DNA from: CBDCWO01 sp965223405
Lineage (GTDB): Bacteria; Bacteroidota; Bacteroidia; Chitinophagales; Saprospiraceae
Assembly: GCA_965223405.1 (NCBI GenBank)
Contig: CBDCWO010000006.1
Span: 5,580,001 to 5,644,000, forward strand
Direction: 5' to 3'
Length of the DNA stretch: 64,000 nucleotides
Both the position numbers and the translations under genes were made by a program. Below, piece after piece: positions 48,459 to 57,711 of this stretch; the first letter of the stretch is position 1, and every line of letters starts with the position of its first letter. Under the pieces are notes generated by a model. That model was not told the origin of the DNA and ran no database searches. It saw only the letters and a program-made list of their open reading frames with translations.

Positions 48459-49772
48459 TTGGAAGTTAAGGTAAAGAAAGAAAACCGGATAAATGTAATC
48501 ACTCTGGGTTGCTCAAAAAATTGGGTAGATTCTGAGGTAATGATAACTCAGCTTACTCACAATAACTACCAGGTATCTCACGAGAATCAGGATCCGGATG
48601 CTAATATCATCATTATAAATACTTGTGGATTTATTGATCAAGCAAAGGAAGAGTCAGTCAATACGATTCTCGAATACGCGCAATACCGGAAAAATAATGA
48701 AATCGATAAGCTTTATGTAACTGGATGTTTGTCCCAACGATATAAAGAAGACCTCCAAAAGGAGATTCCAGAAGTAGATGCCTATTTCGGTACGCTGGAA
48801 TTACCTTCATTACTGAGGCATTTAAAAGCAGATTATAAACATGAGTTAATAGGAGAACGTATATTGACTACTCCATCACATTATGCGTATGTGAAAATAT
48901 CAGAAGGTTGTAACCGTACTTGTTCATTTTGCGCGATTCCATTGATGAGAGGAAAGCACATCTCAAAACCAATGGAGCAATTGGAAAAAGAAGTCCGTTC
49001 TCTGGCGGTGCAGGGAGTAAAGGAGGTCATATTGATAGCTCAAGAACTTACTTATTATGGTCTGGATATTTACCGTAAGAGAAAGTTACCGGATTTATTA
49101 AGACGATTATCGCAAATCGAAGGAATAGAATGGATAAGGCTGCATTATGCCTATCCCAGCAGGTTTCCCTTAGAAATAATACCGATTATCAAAGAAGAGC
49201 CTAAAGTCTGCAATTATCTTGATATTCCTCTTCAACATATCAATAGTGAGGTTTTGCAAAATATGCACAGACAAATTTCTAACCGGGAAATTAAAGCGCT
49301 TATCAATAAAATAAGAAATATTCATCCTGAGATTCATCTGAGGACAACCATGTTAGTTGGATTCCCTGGAGAAACGGATGAACATTTTGAAGAATTATGC
49401 GCATTTGTACAAGAGATTCAATTTGCACGATTAGGAGTCTTTCAGTATTCGCATGAAGAAGGCACTACAGCTTATCAAATGAAAGACAATGTTCCGCCGG
49501 ATATAAAGGCCCAAAGAGCTGCTGAATTAATGGAAATCCAAAGGGATATCTCTTTGAATCATAATTTGGATACGATTGGAAAAAATATTCGGGTGCTCTT
49601 TGATCGAAAGGAGGGAGATTACTTTATTGGAAGGAGTGAAGCTGATTCTCCTGAAGTTGACAATGAAGTACTGGTGTCTGCTCAGGATCAGTATGTTAGA
49701 ATCGGTGATTTTGCGACAGTGAACATAATAGATGCCGGAGATTATCATTTACAAGGAATAGTATCGTCATAA
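48459..49772 (+). CDS. rimO: Ribosomal protein S12 methylthiotransferase RimO
   Basis: 437 residues. The start appears to be a TTG (48459); no ATG or GTG fits before the conserved INVITLGCSKNWVDSEVM. N-terminal MTTase domain with three cluster Cys (LGCSKN, NTCGFI, TGCLSQRYK), radical-SAM motif EGCNRTCSFCAIP (CxxxCxxC) near residue 145, GFPGETDEHFEEL, and a TRAM domain at the C-terminus. Methylthiolates Asp of ribosomal protein S12. TACCTTCG at 48430-48437 resembles the -7 box. The stop codon overlaps the next gene by one base (TAATG). Confidence 0.93.
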   Translation: MEVKVKKENRINVITLGCSKNWVDSEVMITQLTHNNYQVSHENQDPDANIIIINTCGFIDQAKEESVNTILEYAQYRKNNEIDKLYVTGCLSQRYKEDLQKEIPEVDAYFGTLELPSLLRHLKADYKHELIGERILTTPSHYAYVKISEGCNRTCSFCAIPLMRGKHISKPMEQLEKEVRSLAVQGVKEVILIAQELTYYGLDIYRKRKLPDLLRRLSQIEGIEWIRLHYAYPSRFPLEIIPIIKEEPKVCNYLDIPLQHINSEVLQNMHRQISNREIKALINKIRNIHPEIHLRTTMLVGFPGETDEHFEELCAFVQEIQFARLGVFQYSHEEGTTAYQMKDNVPPDIKAQRAAELMEIQRDISLNHNLDTIGKNIRVLFDRKEGDYFIGRSEADSPEVDNEVLVSAQDQYVRIGDFATVNIIDAGDYHLQGIVSS

Positions 49773-50215
49773 TGAATAAACCACGATCCGCCTTCTATCA
49801 AGAAATTCAACCCTGGAAACAAGGAGCACTTGTTCTTTTAGTGGGGCTTGTAATCATGAGCTTAGTGCGATTATTCACCAATAATTCTGGAGACGACAGT
49901 TGGCAATCCACTTGGATAGTAGCAGGTACTTTTATCCTTTTTTTTGCCATCGTGAACAGTATTTTTTGTTTATCAGCCACTAACCAAAATCACTATTTCT
50001 GGCAATCTTTAGGAGTTTACACAATTCTGGTTTTGACGTTATTGGGATTTGCGATTTTGATCACCGGACAACGCTTTGGTGAAACCGAATCCTTTAAATG
50101 GATGTTAGTAGTAATATCTTTTTGCTATTTGGTAATTATCTCTATAGTAAGATTGATCGTGCAACTGATAAACATTGCTCAAAAACATGAAAATAAATTG
50201 AAAAATGAGAAGTAA
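49772..50215 (+). CDS. Four-helix integral membrane protein of unknown function
   Basis: 147 residues. Four hydrophobic segments at about residues 17-37, 48-68, 80-100 and 109-130, with a short charged N-terminus and a Lys-rich C-terminus (AQKHENKLKNEK). No catalytic motif. It is translationally coupled to rimO at its start and overlaps msrB by 11 bases at its end, so the three form one operon. Family not recognised; small TM proteins in this position are common in Bacteroidota. Confidence 0.75.
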   Translation: MNKPRSAFYQEIQPWKQGALVLLVGLVIMSLVRLFTNNSGDDSWQSTWIVAGTFILFFAIVNSIFCLSATNQNHYFWQSLGVYTILVLTLLGFAILITGQRFGETESFKWMLVVISFCYLVIISIVRLIVQLINIAQKHENKLKNEK

Positions 50216-50744
50216 GCTATATCTATTTTTTGTGTCTTGTCTATTTATTCCGTTTGCATTTTGTCAGCAAAATAAAAACCTATTCCATTCTTCCAGAACT
50301 GTCGATCCTTTGGCCCATGTTCCAAATGCGCCGGAGAAAGTTGAAGCGATAATCAAATCTGAACAGGAATGGGAGGAAATTCTTACCAAGATGGAATATT
50401 ATGTTTTGCGCAAGGCTGGTACAGAAAGAGCATTTTCGGGTGATCTTTGGAACCATAAAGAGGATGTGATTTATACTTGTGCCGGATGTGAATTGCCCTT
50501 GTTTGATGCCAATGCCAAATTTAAATCCGGAACAGGGTGGCCCAGTTTCTATCAACCTGTGTATAAAGACCATGTCAAAGAACATATTGATAATACCTTT
50601 GGGATGGAAAGAATTGAAGTCGTCTGTGCTCGCTGCGAAGGTCATTTAGGTCATGTATTTGAAGACGGACCGAAACCAACAGGACTTCGATATTGTATCA
50701 ATTCAGTGTCGCTAAATACCCTTCAAAAGGATCCTAAGAAATAG
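50205..50744 (+). CDS. msrB: Peptide-methionine (R)-S-oxide reductase MsrB, exported
   Basis: 179 residues. A signal peptide (KLYLFFVSCLFIPFAFCQQ) is followed by the MsrB domain: zinc ligands in CAGCELPLF and CARCEGHLGHVF, the GTGWPSFYQP substrate loop, and the catalytic Cys in LRYCINSVSL. Repairs methionine-R-sulfoxide in proteins, here probably in the periplasm. Full-length MsrB without an MsrA fusion. Last gene of the rimO operon. Confidence 0.93.
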   Translation: MRSKLYLFFVSCLFIPFAFCQQNKNLFHSSRTVDPLAHVPNAPEKVEAIIKSEQEWEEILTKMEYYVLRKAGTERAFSGDLWNHKEDVIYTCAGCELPLFDANAKFKSGTGWPSFYQPVYKDHVKEHIDNTFGMERIEVVCARCEGHLGHVFEDGPKPTGLRYCINSVSLNTLQKDPKK

Positions 50745-50860
50745 GAATTAGTCACAAAAGCAAGTGTTCAATTTTGATCGCGTGCTTGAGGCAAAGATTT
50801 TGTAACTTGATCTTGGGAAAAGTCAACATCTTCATTACCAGTCAATATATCATTCTGGAC

Positions 50861-52030
50861 TTACTCGGGAATCCTCTGAAATGCTCTTTCCAAATCCCGC
50901 ATTAAAATATCAGGATCCTCCAGACCAATGTATAAACGAACCATATCCCATGGAAGCGGAAGATTATCTGACTCATGGCGATATCCTGAACATGCAGGAA
51001 AAATTAAAGATTCATGACCTCCCCAGGACACAGCAATTAAAAACGACTGCAGACTTTCCACAAATTTCTCCACTTCTTTAATGGACTTTACATTCAACCG
51101 AATCGAAAATAATCCTCCAAGTCCGGTCATCTGTCGTGTTGCTAATTCATATTGTGGGTGAGTAGGGTGAAAAGGGTAATTGACTTGCTGAACCTTTTGG
51201 TGCCTAATGAGATACTCAACTATTTTTTGAGCACTCTCCATGCTTTTTTTCATTCGGAGAGGGTAGGTCCGAAGCCCTCTGATCATAAGCGCAGCGTCAT
51301 GCGGCGAACAAATTCCCCCAAGATTCATGTACTCCGATTCAAATATGTTCCTTATGAGAGATTTTTTTCCGCAAAGAACTCCAATGACCACATCGCTATG
51401 CCCATTAAGATATTTCGTACCCGAATGTGCAATAAGGTCAATACCGTAATCTGCCGGCTTTTGAAACAAACTGGAAGCACAACTATTGTCAATAATGGTG
51501 GTTAAGTTGTACTTCCTGGCGATAGCAACACAAGCTTCCAGATCCTGTAATTCAAACAGCATGGTAGTAGGAGATTCCAGGTAGAGAATTTTGGTATTGG
51601 GTCGAATGGCATTTTCAATTTCGTGGTGATTTTTCCCATCAACGAAGGTATAAGTAACCTGGAATCGAGGCAGATAATGGACGAGCAATCGATCGGTCCA
51701 ACTGTACACCGAGCGAATACTTACAATATGGTCCCCACTGGCAACTTGCGAAAGGATGGCGGAGGATATGGCAGCTATCCCACTGCCAAATATGAGACAG
51801 TCCTCGCAGTTTTCCAGGGCTGCCATTTTTTTTCGCAAAATTTCAACCGTTGGATTATTACCGCGGGTGTAGATTCGACCGCTCAATTCATCATCAAACA
51901 TATTACGAAGCTGATCCACAGAATTAAACATAAAGTTTGAACTTTGGATGATAGGAGGTGAGACGGCATGAAAGTATTTGCTCCGGATTTCACCATGATG
52001 ATTTAGGATATGGCTAAGTTCTTTCTTCAT
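50861..52030 (-). CDS. PLP-dependent trans-sulfuration-family enzyme (Cys/Met metabolism)
   Basis: 389 residues from the ATG at 52030 (MKKELSHILNHHGEIRSKYF), which overlaps the cupin stop codon (ATGA); the upstream frame to 52075 is overlap. Family motifs: SGRIYTRGNNPTVEILRKKM, DCLIFGSGIAAISSAIL, the PLP lysine in HSGTKYLNGHSDVVIG, and SWGGHESLIFPA near the C-terminus. Could be cystathionine gamma-lyase, cystathionine beta-lyase or methionine gamma-lyase; sequence alone does not decide. Coupling to a cupin protein is unusual for the standard enzymes. Confidence 0.85.
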   Translation of the reverse strand: MKKELSHILNHHGEIRSKYFHAVSPPIIQSSNFMFNSVDQLRNMFDDELSGRIYTRGNNPTVEILRKKMAALENCEDCLIFGSGIAAISSAILSQVASGDHIVSIRSVYSWTDRLLVHYLPRFQVTYTFVDGKNHHEIENAIRPNTKILYLESPTTMLFELQDLEACVAIARKYNLTTIIDNSCASSLFQKPADYGIDLIAHSGTKYLNGHSDVVIGVLCGKKSLIRNIFESEYMNLGGICSPHDAALMIRGLRTYPLRMKKSMESAQKIVEYLIRHQKVQQVNYPFHPTHPQYELATRQMTGLGGLFSIRLNVKSIKEVEKFVESLQSFLIAVSWGGHESLIFPACSGYRHESDNLPLPWDMVRLYIGLEDPDILMRDLERAFQRIPE

Positions 52031-52350
52031 CGATAATCTTCCCTTACCGGTTGGAAAATATCCAGTATTTGGCAATCTGTAACAGCATGTCCCTGATGTG
52101 GCAGATTACGGGGAATAATCAACACGTCGCCTGAGGTTAAGGTAAAGGGTTTGCCATCCAACTCCAGATAAAATGTTCCGGAGATCATATTGACTACTTG
52201 CTCATGCGGATGGGAATGTAAATGAATTTTTGAATCGGCATCGATATGCCAATAGGCAAGGGTCATCGATTCAGTATGAAACATTTTACCATGAAAGCCA
52301 GGAAAAAACTCACGTGAAGGTGTTTCGTTCAAACAATGTTTAGATATCAT
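52027..52350 (-). CDS. Small cupin-domain protein
   Basis: 107 residues, single cupin barrel: metal ligands in SKIHLHSHPHEQVVNMI (two His and Glu) and LPHQGHAV (third His), with the GTFYLELDGKPF and SGDVLIIPRNLPH turns. No catalytic assignment is possible. Its stop overlaps the start of the PLP enzyme gene by four bases, so they are coexpressed; it may be a dioxygenase, a regulator or a ligand-binding partner. Confidence 0.85.
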   Translation of the reverse strand: MISKHCLNETPSREFFPGFHGKMFHTESMTLAYWHIDADSKIHLHSHPHEQVVNMISGTFYLELDGKPFTLTSGDVLIIPRNLPHQGHAVTDCQILDIFQPVREDYR

Positions 52351-52424
52351 TTTTATTCTGGATTAACTATATACAAAGCGACACAGTCTTTCAAACCATA
52401 CGGAATAAGCTATAAAGTGATGAT

Positions 52425-55301
52425 TTACACCACTACATTGACCATTCTTCCGGGTACTACGATTATTTTACGGATCGTTTTTCCCTCAGACCACTTTTTT
52501 ACCACCTCAATCTCCGGTACAGCTTGTTCTATCTCATCTCTGCCAATATTTGCCGGAAATTTTATCTCACCTCGTCTTTTTCCGTTAATTGCAATAGGAT
52601 AGGTGACAAAATCCTCTTTTAAGTATATCTCATCATATTCCGGGTATTCGGCGTGATGTACCGTGATATGTTTAGCATTAAGGTTCATTTTTTGCCATAA
52701 TTCTTCTGCAATGTGGGGAGCAAAGGGAGCCAATAATCTTACTAGCGGTTCTAATATCTGGAATTTGAAACATTTTGCTTTTTTCAATTCATTGGTACAT
52801 ACCATAAAAGCACTGACACAAGTATTAAAAGAAAATTTTTCGCTGTCTGTTCGTACTTTTTGGATGGTTTGATGTAAAATTTTCAATTCATTCTGACTGG
52901 GGATGGTATTTTCTACAATATATTGACCTGCTTCATTGTAAAACAAACTCCAAAACTTTCTCAAAAACTTGGCGACACCATCAATTCCTTTAGTATCCCA
53001 GGGCTTGGCTTGCTGAATTGGGCCAAGGAACATTTCATACATGCGGAAAGTATCAGCACCATATTCCTTTACGATATCGTCGGGATTGACTACGTTGTAA
53101 TATCGTTTGGACATTTTTCCAACTTCAGAATGCGTATACAATTGCGAATCGCTGAATTGATCATTTTTTGGAGAAAATACTCCATGATGAAAAATTCCGT
53201 GACCGCATTCAAAAATTGCTTCGGCATATTCTGGTCTCCAATCGATAAATTTTTTGATACTATCTAGGTTCAGATAACTACTTGGAGATCCATAATCCTG
53301 AACAAAAGAGGCATGAACCGGTATTTTGACAAAATTATCAACATCTTCCATTTCCGCAATCTTGGCACACAGAAACCGGGAATACCCATTGACTTTCTCT
53401 TTATGGAGGAACATATATTCTATGACGCCCTGAATCATACCCTGGTTAACCAATTTCTTAAATGGTTCATGAGTTGGGACCAATCCTCTATCATAAAGGA
53501 ATTTATGCCAAAATCTTGAATACATCAAATGTCCTACAGCATGTTCAGTACCTCCGATATAAACATCGACATCTCGCCAATAAAACAAAGACTTCTTGCT
53601 GGCAAATGCCTGTTTATTTTCAGGATCCATATAGCGTAGAAAATACCAGGATGATCCCGCAAAGCCGGGCATGGTATCGGTTTCCCTTAAGCTTCCATCT
53701 GGCAAATTGGTCCAATTTTCATTTTTAGCTAAAGGCGATTTACCGCCGCCAGCAGGTTTATAATCATCCAATTCGGGTAACTCCAGAGGTAATTGATCAT
53801 CAGCCAGTCGATGAGTGACTCCCGATTGATCATAATAAATCGGAAATGGCTCTCCCCAATATCTTTGCCTACTGAAATTGGCATCTCTTAATTTGTAATT
53901 TATCTTACGAGTGCCTAAACTTCGGTTTTCAATTTCTTGAGTTACCTTTTCAATCGCATCCGGAACTTCCATTCCCGTGATAAATCCGGAGTTGATCATT
54001 TTACCCAATTTATCATGCAATGAAGCATCGGGATACTCTGACTTATCAATGACATCGATGATCTCTAAATTGAACTTTTGAGCAAATGCCTGATCTCTTT
54101 CATCATCACTGGGAACCGCCATAATCGCTCCGGTACCATAATCTTTTAAAACATATTCGCTGGTCCAGATCGGAATCTGTTTTTTGGTAAACGGATTATA
54201 TGCATAAGATCCAGTGAATACACCGGTTACTTGTTTAACCTCCGACATACGATCTACCTCCGACCTGCTTTTGACGTAATTCAAATAGTTGTCAATATCC
54301 TCCTGTTGTTCTTCAGTTGTAAGTTTCGCAACTAAATCGTGCTCGGGTGCCAATACCATAAATGTGGCGCCAAAAATCGTATCGGCGCGAGTGGTAAATA
54401 CTTCAATCTCATGATCTGATCCGGCAACCTTAAAGAATACTTGTGCCCCTTCCGAACGTCCGATCCAATTTCTTTGCATAGTTTTTAGGGCTTCAGACCA
54501 TTCTACATCATTTAAACCAGATAACAGTCTTTCAGCATATGCAGTAATTCTCAGTGACCATTGAAGCATTGGTTTCTTTTCAACCGGATATCCGCCCCGT
54601 TCAGATACCCCATCCTTTACTTCGTCATTGGCTAAAACGGTTCCTAAGGCCTCACACCAATTTACATAGGTCGTTTTTCGATATGCCAAACGGTAATTCA
54701 TCAAAACGTCGTCTTGTTGTTTGGGAGTAAACGATTTCCATTCGTTGGCACTGAATTTATCCTCACTCGAAGAAAAGGCCGATATTCCTTGAGTACCTGA
54801 TTGAGAAAATGTATTTACCAATTCTCTAATCGGCTTCGCACTGTCCGAATTAATATCGTAGTAGTGGTCAAATAATTGCAGAAAAATCCACTGGGTCCAA
54901 CGGTAAAAAGAGGGATCACTAGTTGCAACCTGGCGACTCCAATCGTAATTAAAGCCCAGGTTCTCTAGCTGAGCCCGATACCTTTTTATGTTTTGATCTG
55001 TTGAAATAGCAGGGTGGATTCCACGTTGAATAGCATATTGTTCCGCCGGTAATCCAAAAGAATCATAGCCCATAGGGTGCAATACATTAAATCCTTGCAT
55101 TTTCTTTATCCGAGCAATAATGTCCGTAGCAATATATCCTAATGGGTGCCCTACATGCAGCCCTTCTCCACTTGGATAGGGAAACATGTCCAATACATAA
55201 AACTTGGGTTTAGAATCATCATTCGTTACTTTGTACACTTGATGGTCATTCCAGTATTGCTGCCATTTCCTTTCTATCTCTGCTGGCTTGTATCCTTTCA
55301 T
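52425..55301 (-). CDS. leuS: Leucine--tRNA ligase
   Basis: 958 residues. Class I motifs HVGHPLGY near residue 48 and KMSKR (for KMSKS) near 718; a CP1 editing domain (DTIFGATFMVLAPEHDL, GTGAIMAVPSDDERDQAFA, with the editing Asp); anticodon-binding and C-terminal domains, ending RKIIVVPGRMVNVVV. The segment between GGTEHAVGHLMYSRFWHKF and KMSKR is about 50 residues longer than in E. coli. Joins leucine to its tRNAs. Single gene. Confidence 0.96.
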   Translation of the reverse strand: MKGYKPAEIERKWQQYWNDHQVYKVTNDDSKPKFYVLDMFPYPSGEGLHVGHPLGYIATDIIARIKKMQGFNVLHPMGYDSFGLPAEQYAIQRGIHPAISTDQNIKRYRAQLENLGFNYDWSRQVATSDPSFYRWTQWIFLQLFDHYYDINSDSAKPIRELVNTFSQSGTQGISAFSSSEDKFSANEWKSFTPKQQDDVLMNYRLAYRKTTYVNWCEALGTVLANDEVKDGVSERGGYPVEKKPMLQWSLRITAYAERLLSGLNDVEWSEALKTMQRNWIGRSEGAQVFFKVAGSDHEIEVFTTRADTIFGATFMVLAPEHDLVAKLTTEEQQEDIDNYLNYVKSRSEVDRMSEVKQVTGVFTGSYAYNPFTKKQIPIWTSEYVLKDYGTGAIMAVPSDDERDQAFAQKFNLEIIDVIDKSEYPDASLHDKLGKMINSGFITGMEVPDAIEKVTQEIENRSLGTRKINYKLRDANFSRQRYWGEPFPIYYDQSGVTHRLADDQLPLELPELDDYKPAGGGKSPLAKNENWTNLPDGSLRETDTMPGFAGSSWYFLRYMDPENKQAFASKKSLFYWRDVDVYIGGTEHAVGHLMYSRFWHKFLYDRGLVPTHEPFKKLVNQGMIQGVIEYMFLHKEKVNGYSRFLCAKIAEMEDVDNFVKIPVHASFVQDYGSPSSYLNLDSIKKFIDWRPEYAEAIFECGHGIFHHGVFSPKNDQFSDSQLYTHSEVGKMSKRYYNVVNPDDIVKEYGADTFRMYEMFLGPIQQAKPWDTKGIDGVAKFLRKFWSLFYNEAGQYIVENTIPSQNELKILHQTIQKVRTDSEKFSFNTCVSAFMVCTNELKKAKCFKFQILEPLVRLLAPFAPHIAEELWQKMNLNAKHITVHHAEYPEYDEIYLKEDFVTYPIAINGKRRGEIKFPANIGRDEIEQAVPEIEVVKKWSEGKTIRKIIVVPGRMVNVVV

Positions 55302-55427
55302 ATCAATTTATTCAGAGTGCGAAAATATGGAAATTTGCTTAGACCTGAGTCGATAATTGATGATTGATGACAGAAGACAGAAAATAGAAGACCGACAACA
55401 GAGGTCAGACAACAAAGGTCAGACAAC

Positions 55428-55462
55428 ACCGATCACCGATCACCGATTACCGATTACCGGTC
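55428..55462. repeat. Tandem 7-bp repeats, first array
   Basis: Units ACCGATC, ACCGATC, ACCGATT, ACCGATT, ACCGGTC in tandem, preceded by related GGTCAGACAACA repeats at about 55401-55427. No coding potential. Confidence 0.85.
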
Positions 55463-55519
55463 TTCAATCCTGGCACATCATGATAATCTTTTTAATCTTG
55501 CTCTAATTTGGCCCCCTAA

Positions 55520-55590
55520 ACAATTCCACAATTCCAAAATTCAACAATTCCACATTTACACAATTCAACAATGCCACATTTACACAATAC
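55520..55590. repeat. Imperfect CAATTCCACA-type repeats
   Basis: Several variants of ACAATTCCACA, ACAATTCAACA and CACATTTACACA follow one another. AT-rich, without reading frames. The whole stretch 55302-55722 is gene-free and consists mostly of this and the flanking ACCGATT arrays. Confidence 0.75.
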
Positions 55591-55672
55591 ACCACTCAGG
55601 AGGAATCAGAATCTTCTTACAACTCACTACAAAATGCGGATAGCGAAGCTCGTCAGTACACAACTCACATCA

Positions 55673-55710
55673 CCCGATCACCGATTACCGATTACCGATT
55701 ACCGATACCC
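55673..55710. repeat. Tandem 7-bp repeats, second array
   Basis: CCCGATC followed by ACCGATT three times and ACCGATA, the same 7-bp unit and the same strand as the array at 55428-55462, about 210 bases away. It ends 13 bases before the stop codon of the next gene on the minus strand. Confidence 0.85.
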
Positions 55711-55722
55711 TTGACACCTGAT

Positions 55723-56325
55723 TTACGCTCTTGGGCAAACTCTAATCGGAGAAATTGCATCGATTAAAACATTGCCGTTGTGAGTCATTTTTTTCTTAGT
55801 GTTATAATAAGCTTCAAAAATGATATATTTCATTTTTGATGAGGGCCGGAACTCAAAAGAGTAATTTTGCCATTCTTCATGATCGATCAGTCCGAGGTCC
55901 TTTAACAATTGTTGACGTTCACAGCGATCAGAACTTCCCCAAATACGCAGCCTAATGGGCTCGTTATGCCCGGCATAAGTATATGAAGTGGCCAACTGAA
56001 GCGATAATTGATAGCATTCGCCTTTTTTCAAAGTTTTTTTGAGTCGCTGACCTATCGCTTCCCAAGATCCATTGTTCCGGGTGATTAACCCCACATAGGT
56101 ATTGCCATCATAGGGCTCAAGATATACTCCCCATGGACCCGGCAAAATATCTGGAGTGGTTCCAAGCTCACATTCCAACCATCCGATTGGAGTAGTCGCA
56201 TCTTTTGGTTCACCTTCAAAAGACGCATTATCCAAATGAATTTGTGCTGCTGTTGGTAATGCAGTTATAAGGATAACCAAAACCATTATTCCCAGATTTC
56301 CCCGATTGGCAAGATTCGATTTCAT
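55723..56325 (-). CDS. Secreted protein with galactose-binding-like/carbohydrate-binding domain
   Basis: About 200 residues from the ATG at 56325 (MKSNLANRGNLGIMVLVILI, a signal peptide ending near AAQ); the frame upstream to 56403 is not needed. Mature part: LDNASFEGEPKDATTPIGWL, YDGNTYVGLITRNNGSWEAI, GECYQLSLQLATSYTY and NVLIDAISPIRVC, the order seen in jelly-roll carbohydrate-binding-like domains that in Bacteroidota often sit in front of OmpA or gliding-motility proteins. Here the domain is alone. Substrate unknown. Confidence 0.7.
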   Translation of the reverse strand: MKSNLANRGNLGIMVLVILITALPTAAQIHLDNASFEGEPKDATTPIGWLECELGTTPDILPGPWGVYLEPYDGNTYVGLITRNNGSWEAIGQRLKKTLKKGECYQLSLQLATSYTYAGHNEPIRLRIWGSSDRCERQQLLKDLGLIDHEEWQNYSFEFRPSSKMKYIIFEAYYNTKKKMTHNGNVLIDAISPIRVCPRA

Positions 56326-56441
56326 AAATCGAAAGTAAATGATTCTCACTTGAATTGACCAGGTTTTAACAAATTTTAAGAAAGTTCTCAATAATTCAAT
56401 CATAATATAAAAAAGGACTGTAATATAATAGGTAGAAATTT

Positions 56442-56449
56442 TACCTTTG
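56442..56449 (+). promoter_or_regulatory. -7 promoter element upstream of DUF3098-uppP
   Basis: TACCTTTG, perfect to TAnnTTTG, 21 bases before the ATG at 56470. A -33 TTTG is not evident at the expected distance. Confidence 0.55.
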
Positions 56450-56469
56450 TTACAAATATCTGTCTAAGC

Positions 56470-56793
56470 ATGAGCAAGAAAAAAGTAGTCTCTGTTACTT
56501 CGAAAAAAGATAGTTCCAAAAAGTTGAAACCTACATCTTCAAAATATAAAGGGAGCAGCCAAGCCAAAAGTTCAGTGAATGAACTGACGTTTGGAAGAGA
56601 AAACTATAAATGGTTTTTGGTTGGTCTGGCAGTTATTGTTTTGGGTTTGATTTTGATGAGTGGTGGAAAAATGCCTTCGCCAGAAGTTTGGGATGAATCC
56701 ATAATCTACAGCTTCCGAAGGATGGTTATTGCCCCAGTATTGATCGTAGCCGGCCTGGCAATCGAGGTGTATGCCATCTTTAAAGCAAAATAA
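56470..56793 (+). CDS. DUF3098 family small membrane protein
   Basis: 107 residues. A basic, Lys/Ser-rich N-terminus (residues 1-35), then FGRENYKWFLVGLAVIVLGL with the first helix, a GGKMPSPEVWDESIIYSFRR loop and a second helix (MVIAPVLIVAGLAIEVYAIF). DUF3098 is Bacteroidota-specific and is usually found directly before uppP, as here (three bases apart), which suggests a link with envelope biogenesis. Confidence 0.88.
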   Translation: MSKKKVVSVTSKKDSSKKLKPTSSKYKGSSQAKSSVNELTFGRENYKWFLVGLAVIVLGLILMSGGKMPSPEVWDESIIYSFRRMVIAPVLIVAGLAIEVYAIFKAK

Positions 56794-56796
56794 ACA

Positions 56797-57594
56797 ATGG
56801 ATGAAATTTTAAGTGCCTTAATCCTTGGGATAATCCAGGGATTAACTGAATTTCTACCGGTTAGTAGTAGTGGACATCTTGAATTGGCAAAATATTTTTT
56901 AGGTAGAACAGAGGTAGGAGAAGCAAGCATGTTGATGACCGTTTTGCTTCATTTTGCAACAGCTTTAAGTACTATTGTTGTTTTCAGAAAAGTGATCTCA
57001 GAGCTTATTAAAGGAATCCTCTCTCCAAAGTGGAATGAGGATAAGAAATATGCACTATTTATTATTATTTCAATGTTGCCAGCCGTCATAGTAGGAATCT
57101 GCTTTGAAAGCCAAGTGGAATCACTGTTTTCAGGACAGATTATTTGGGTAGCGTTCGCATTGATATTTACAGGAATATTGCTTTGGATCTCCGATCACAT
57201 CATTCATAATGAACGCAAAGTTGGAGGGACTAGTGCTCTGGTGATAGGAATGTCACAAATGTTTGCCATTATTCCCGGAATATCCAGATCAGGAGCTACA
57301 ATTGCCACTTCGATTTTCTTTAAAATTGATCGTAAAAGAGCTGCACAGTTTTCTTTTTTAATGGTTATTCCATTGATTATTGGTAAAATGATCCTTGATT
57401 TAGGAGAGGGGACGATGACAAAAGCGATTACTGATAAACCCTTATCATTGTTGATCGGATTTGCGGCCGCTTTTTTTACCGGAATGTGGGCTTGTAAAGC
57501 AATGCTAAACTGGGTGCAAAAAAGCAAATTAAAATACTTTGGATACTATTGTTTCGTTATAGCTATAATAGTTATTATTTGTAACTTTTTATAA
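56797..57594 (+). CDS. uppP: Undecaprenyl-diphosphatase
   Basis: 265 residues, about eight membrane helices. Active-site motifs QGLTEFLPVSSSGHLELA near the N-terminus (QxxxE) and PGISRSGATIATSIF. Dephosphorylates undecaprenyl diphosphate, returning the lipid carrier for peptidoglycan and polysaccharide synthesis; also called BacA. Second gene of the DUF3098 unit; truB follows after 117 bases. Confidence 0.95.
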   Translation: MDEILSALILGIIQGLTEFLPVSSSGHLELAKYFLGRTEVGEASMLMTVLLHFATALSTIVVFRKVISELIKGILSPKWNEDKKYALFIIISMLPAVIVGICFESQVESLFSGQIIWVAFALIFTGILLWISDHIIHNERKVGGTSALVIGMSQMFAIIPGISRSGATIATSIFFKIDRKRAAQFSFLMVIPLIIGKMILDLGEGTMTKAITDKPLSLLIGFAAAFFTGMWACKAMLNWVQKSKLKYFGYYCFVIAIIVIICNFL

Positions 57595-57711
57595 TTTCAA
57601 TAATAGAAGTCAATTTGAATTTAATTGTCAGATTTATGGTTAATAGCGTACAGACAATTAATTTTAATCCAAGGTTAAAGAAAGACTTCAGAATATATTT
57701 CGTGTAATAGA

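Noticed and set aside
55428..55710. CRISPR array
   Set aside because: The units are 7 bp, directly tandem, without spacers of constant length, and no cas gene is nearby.
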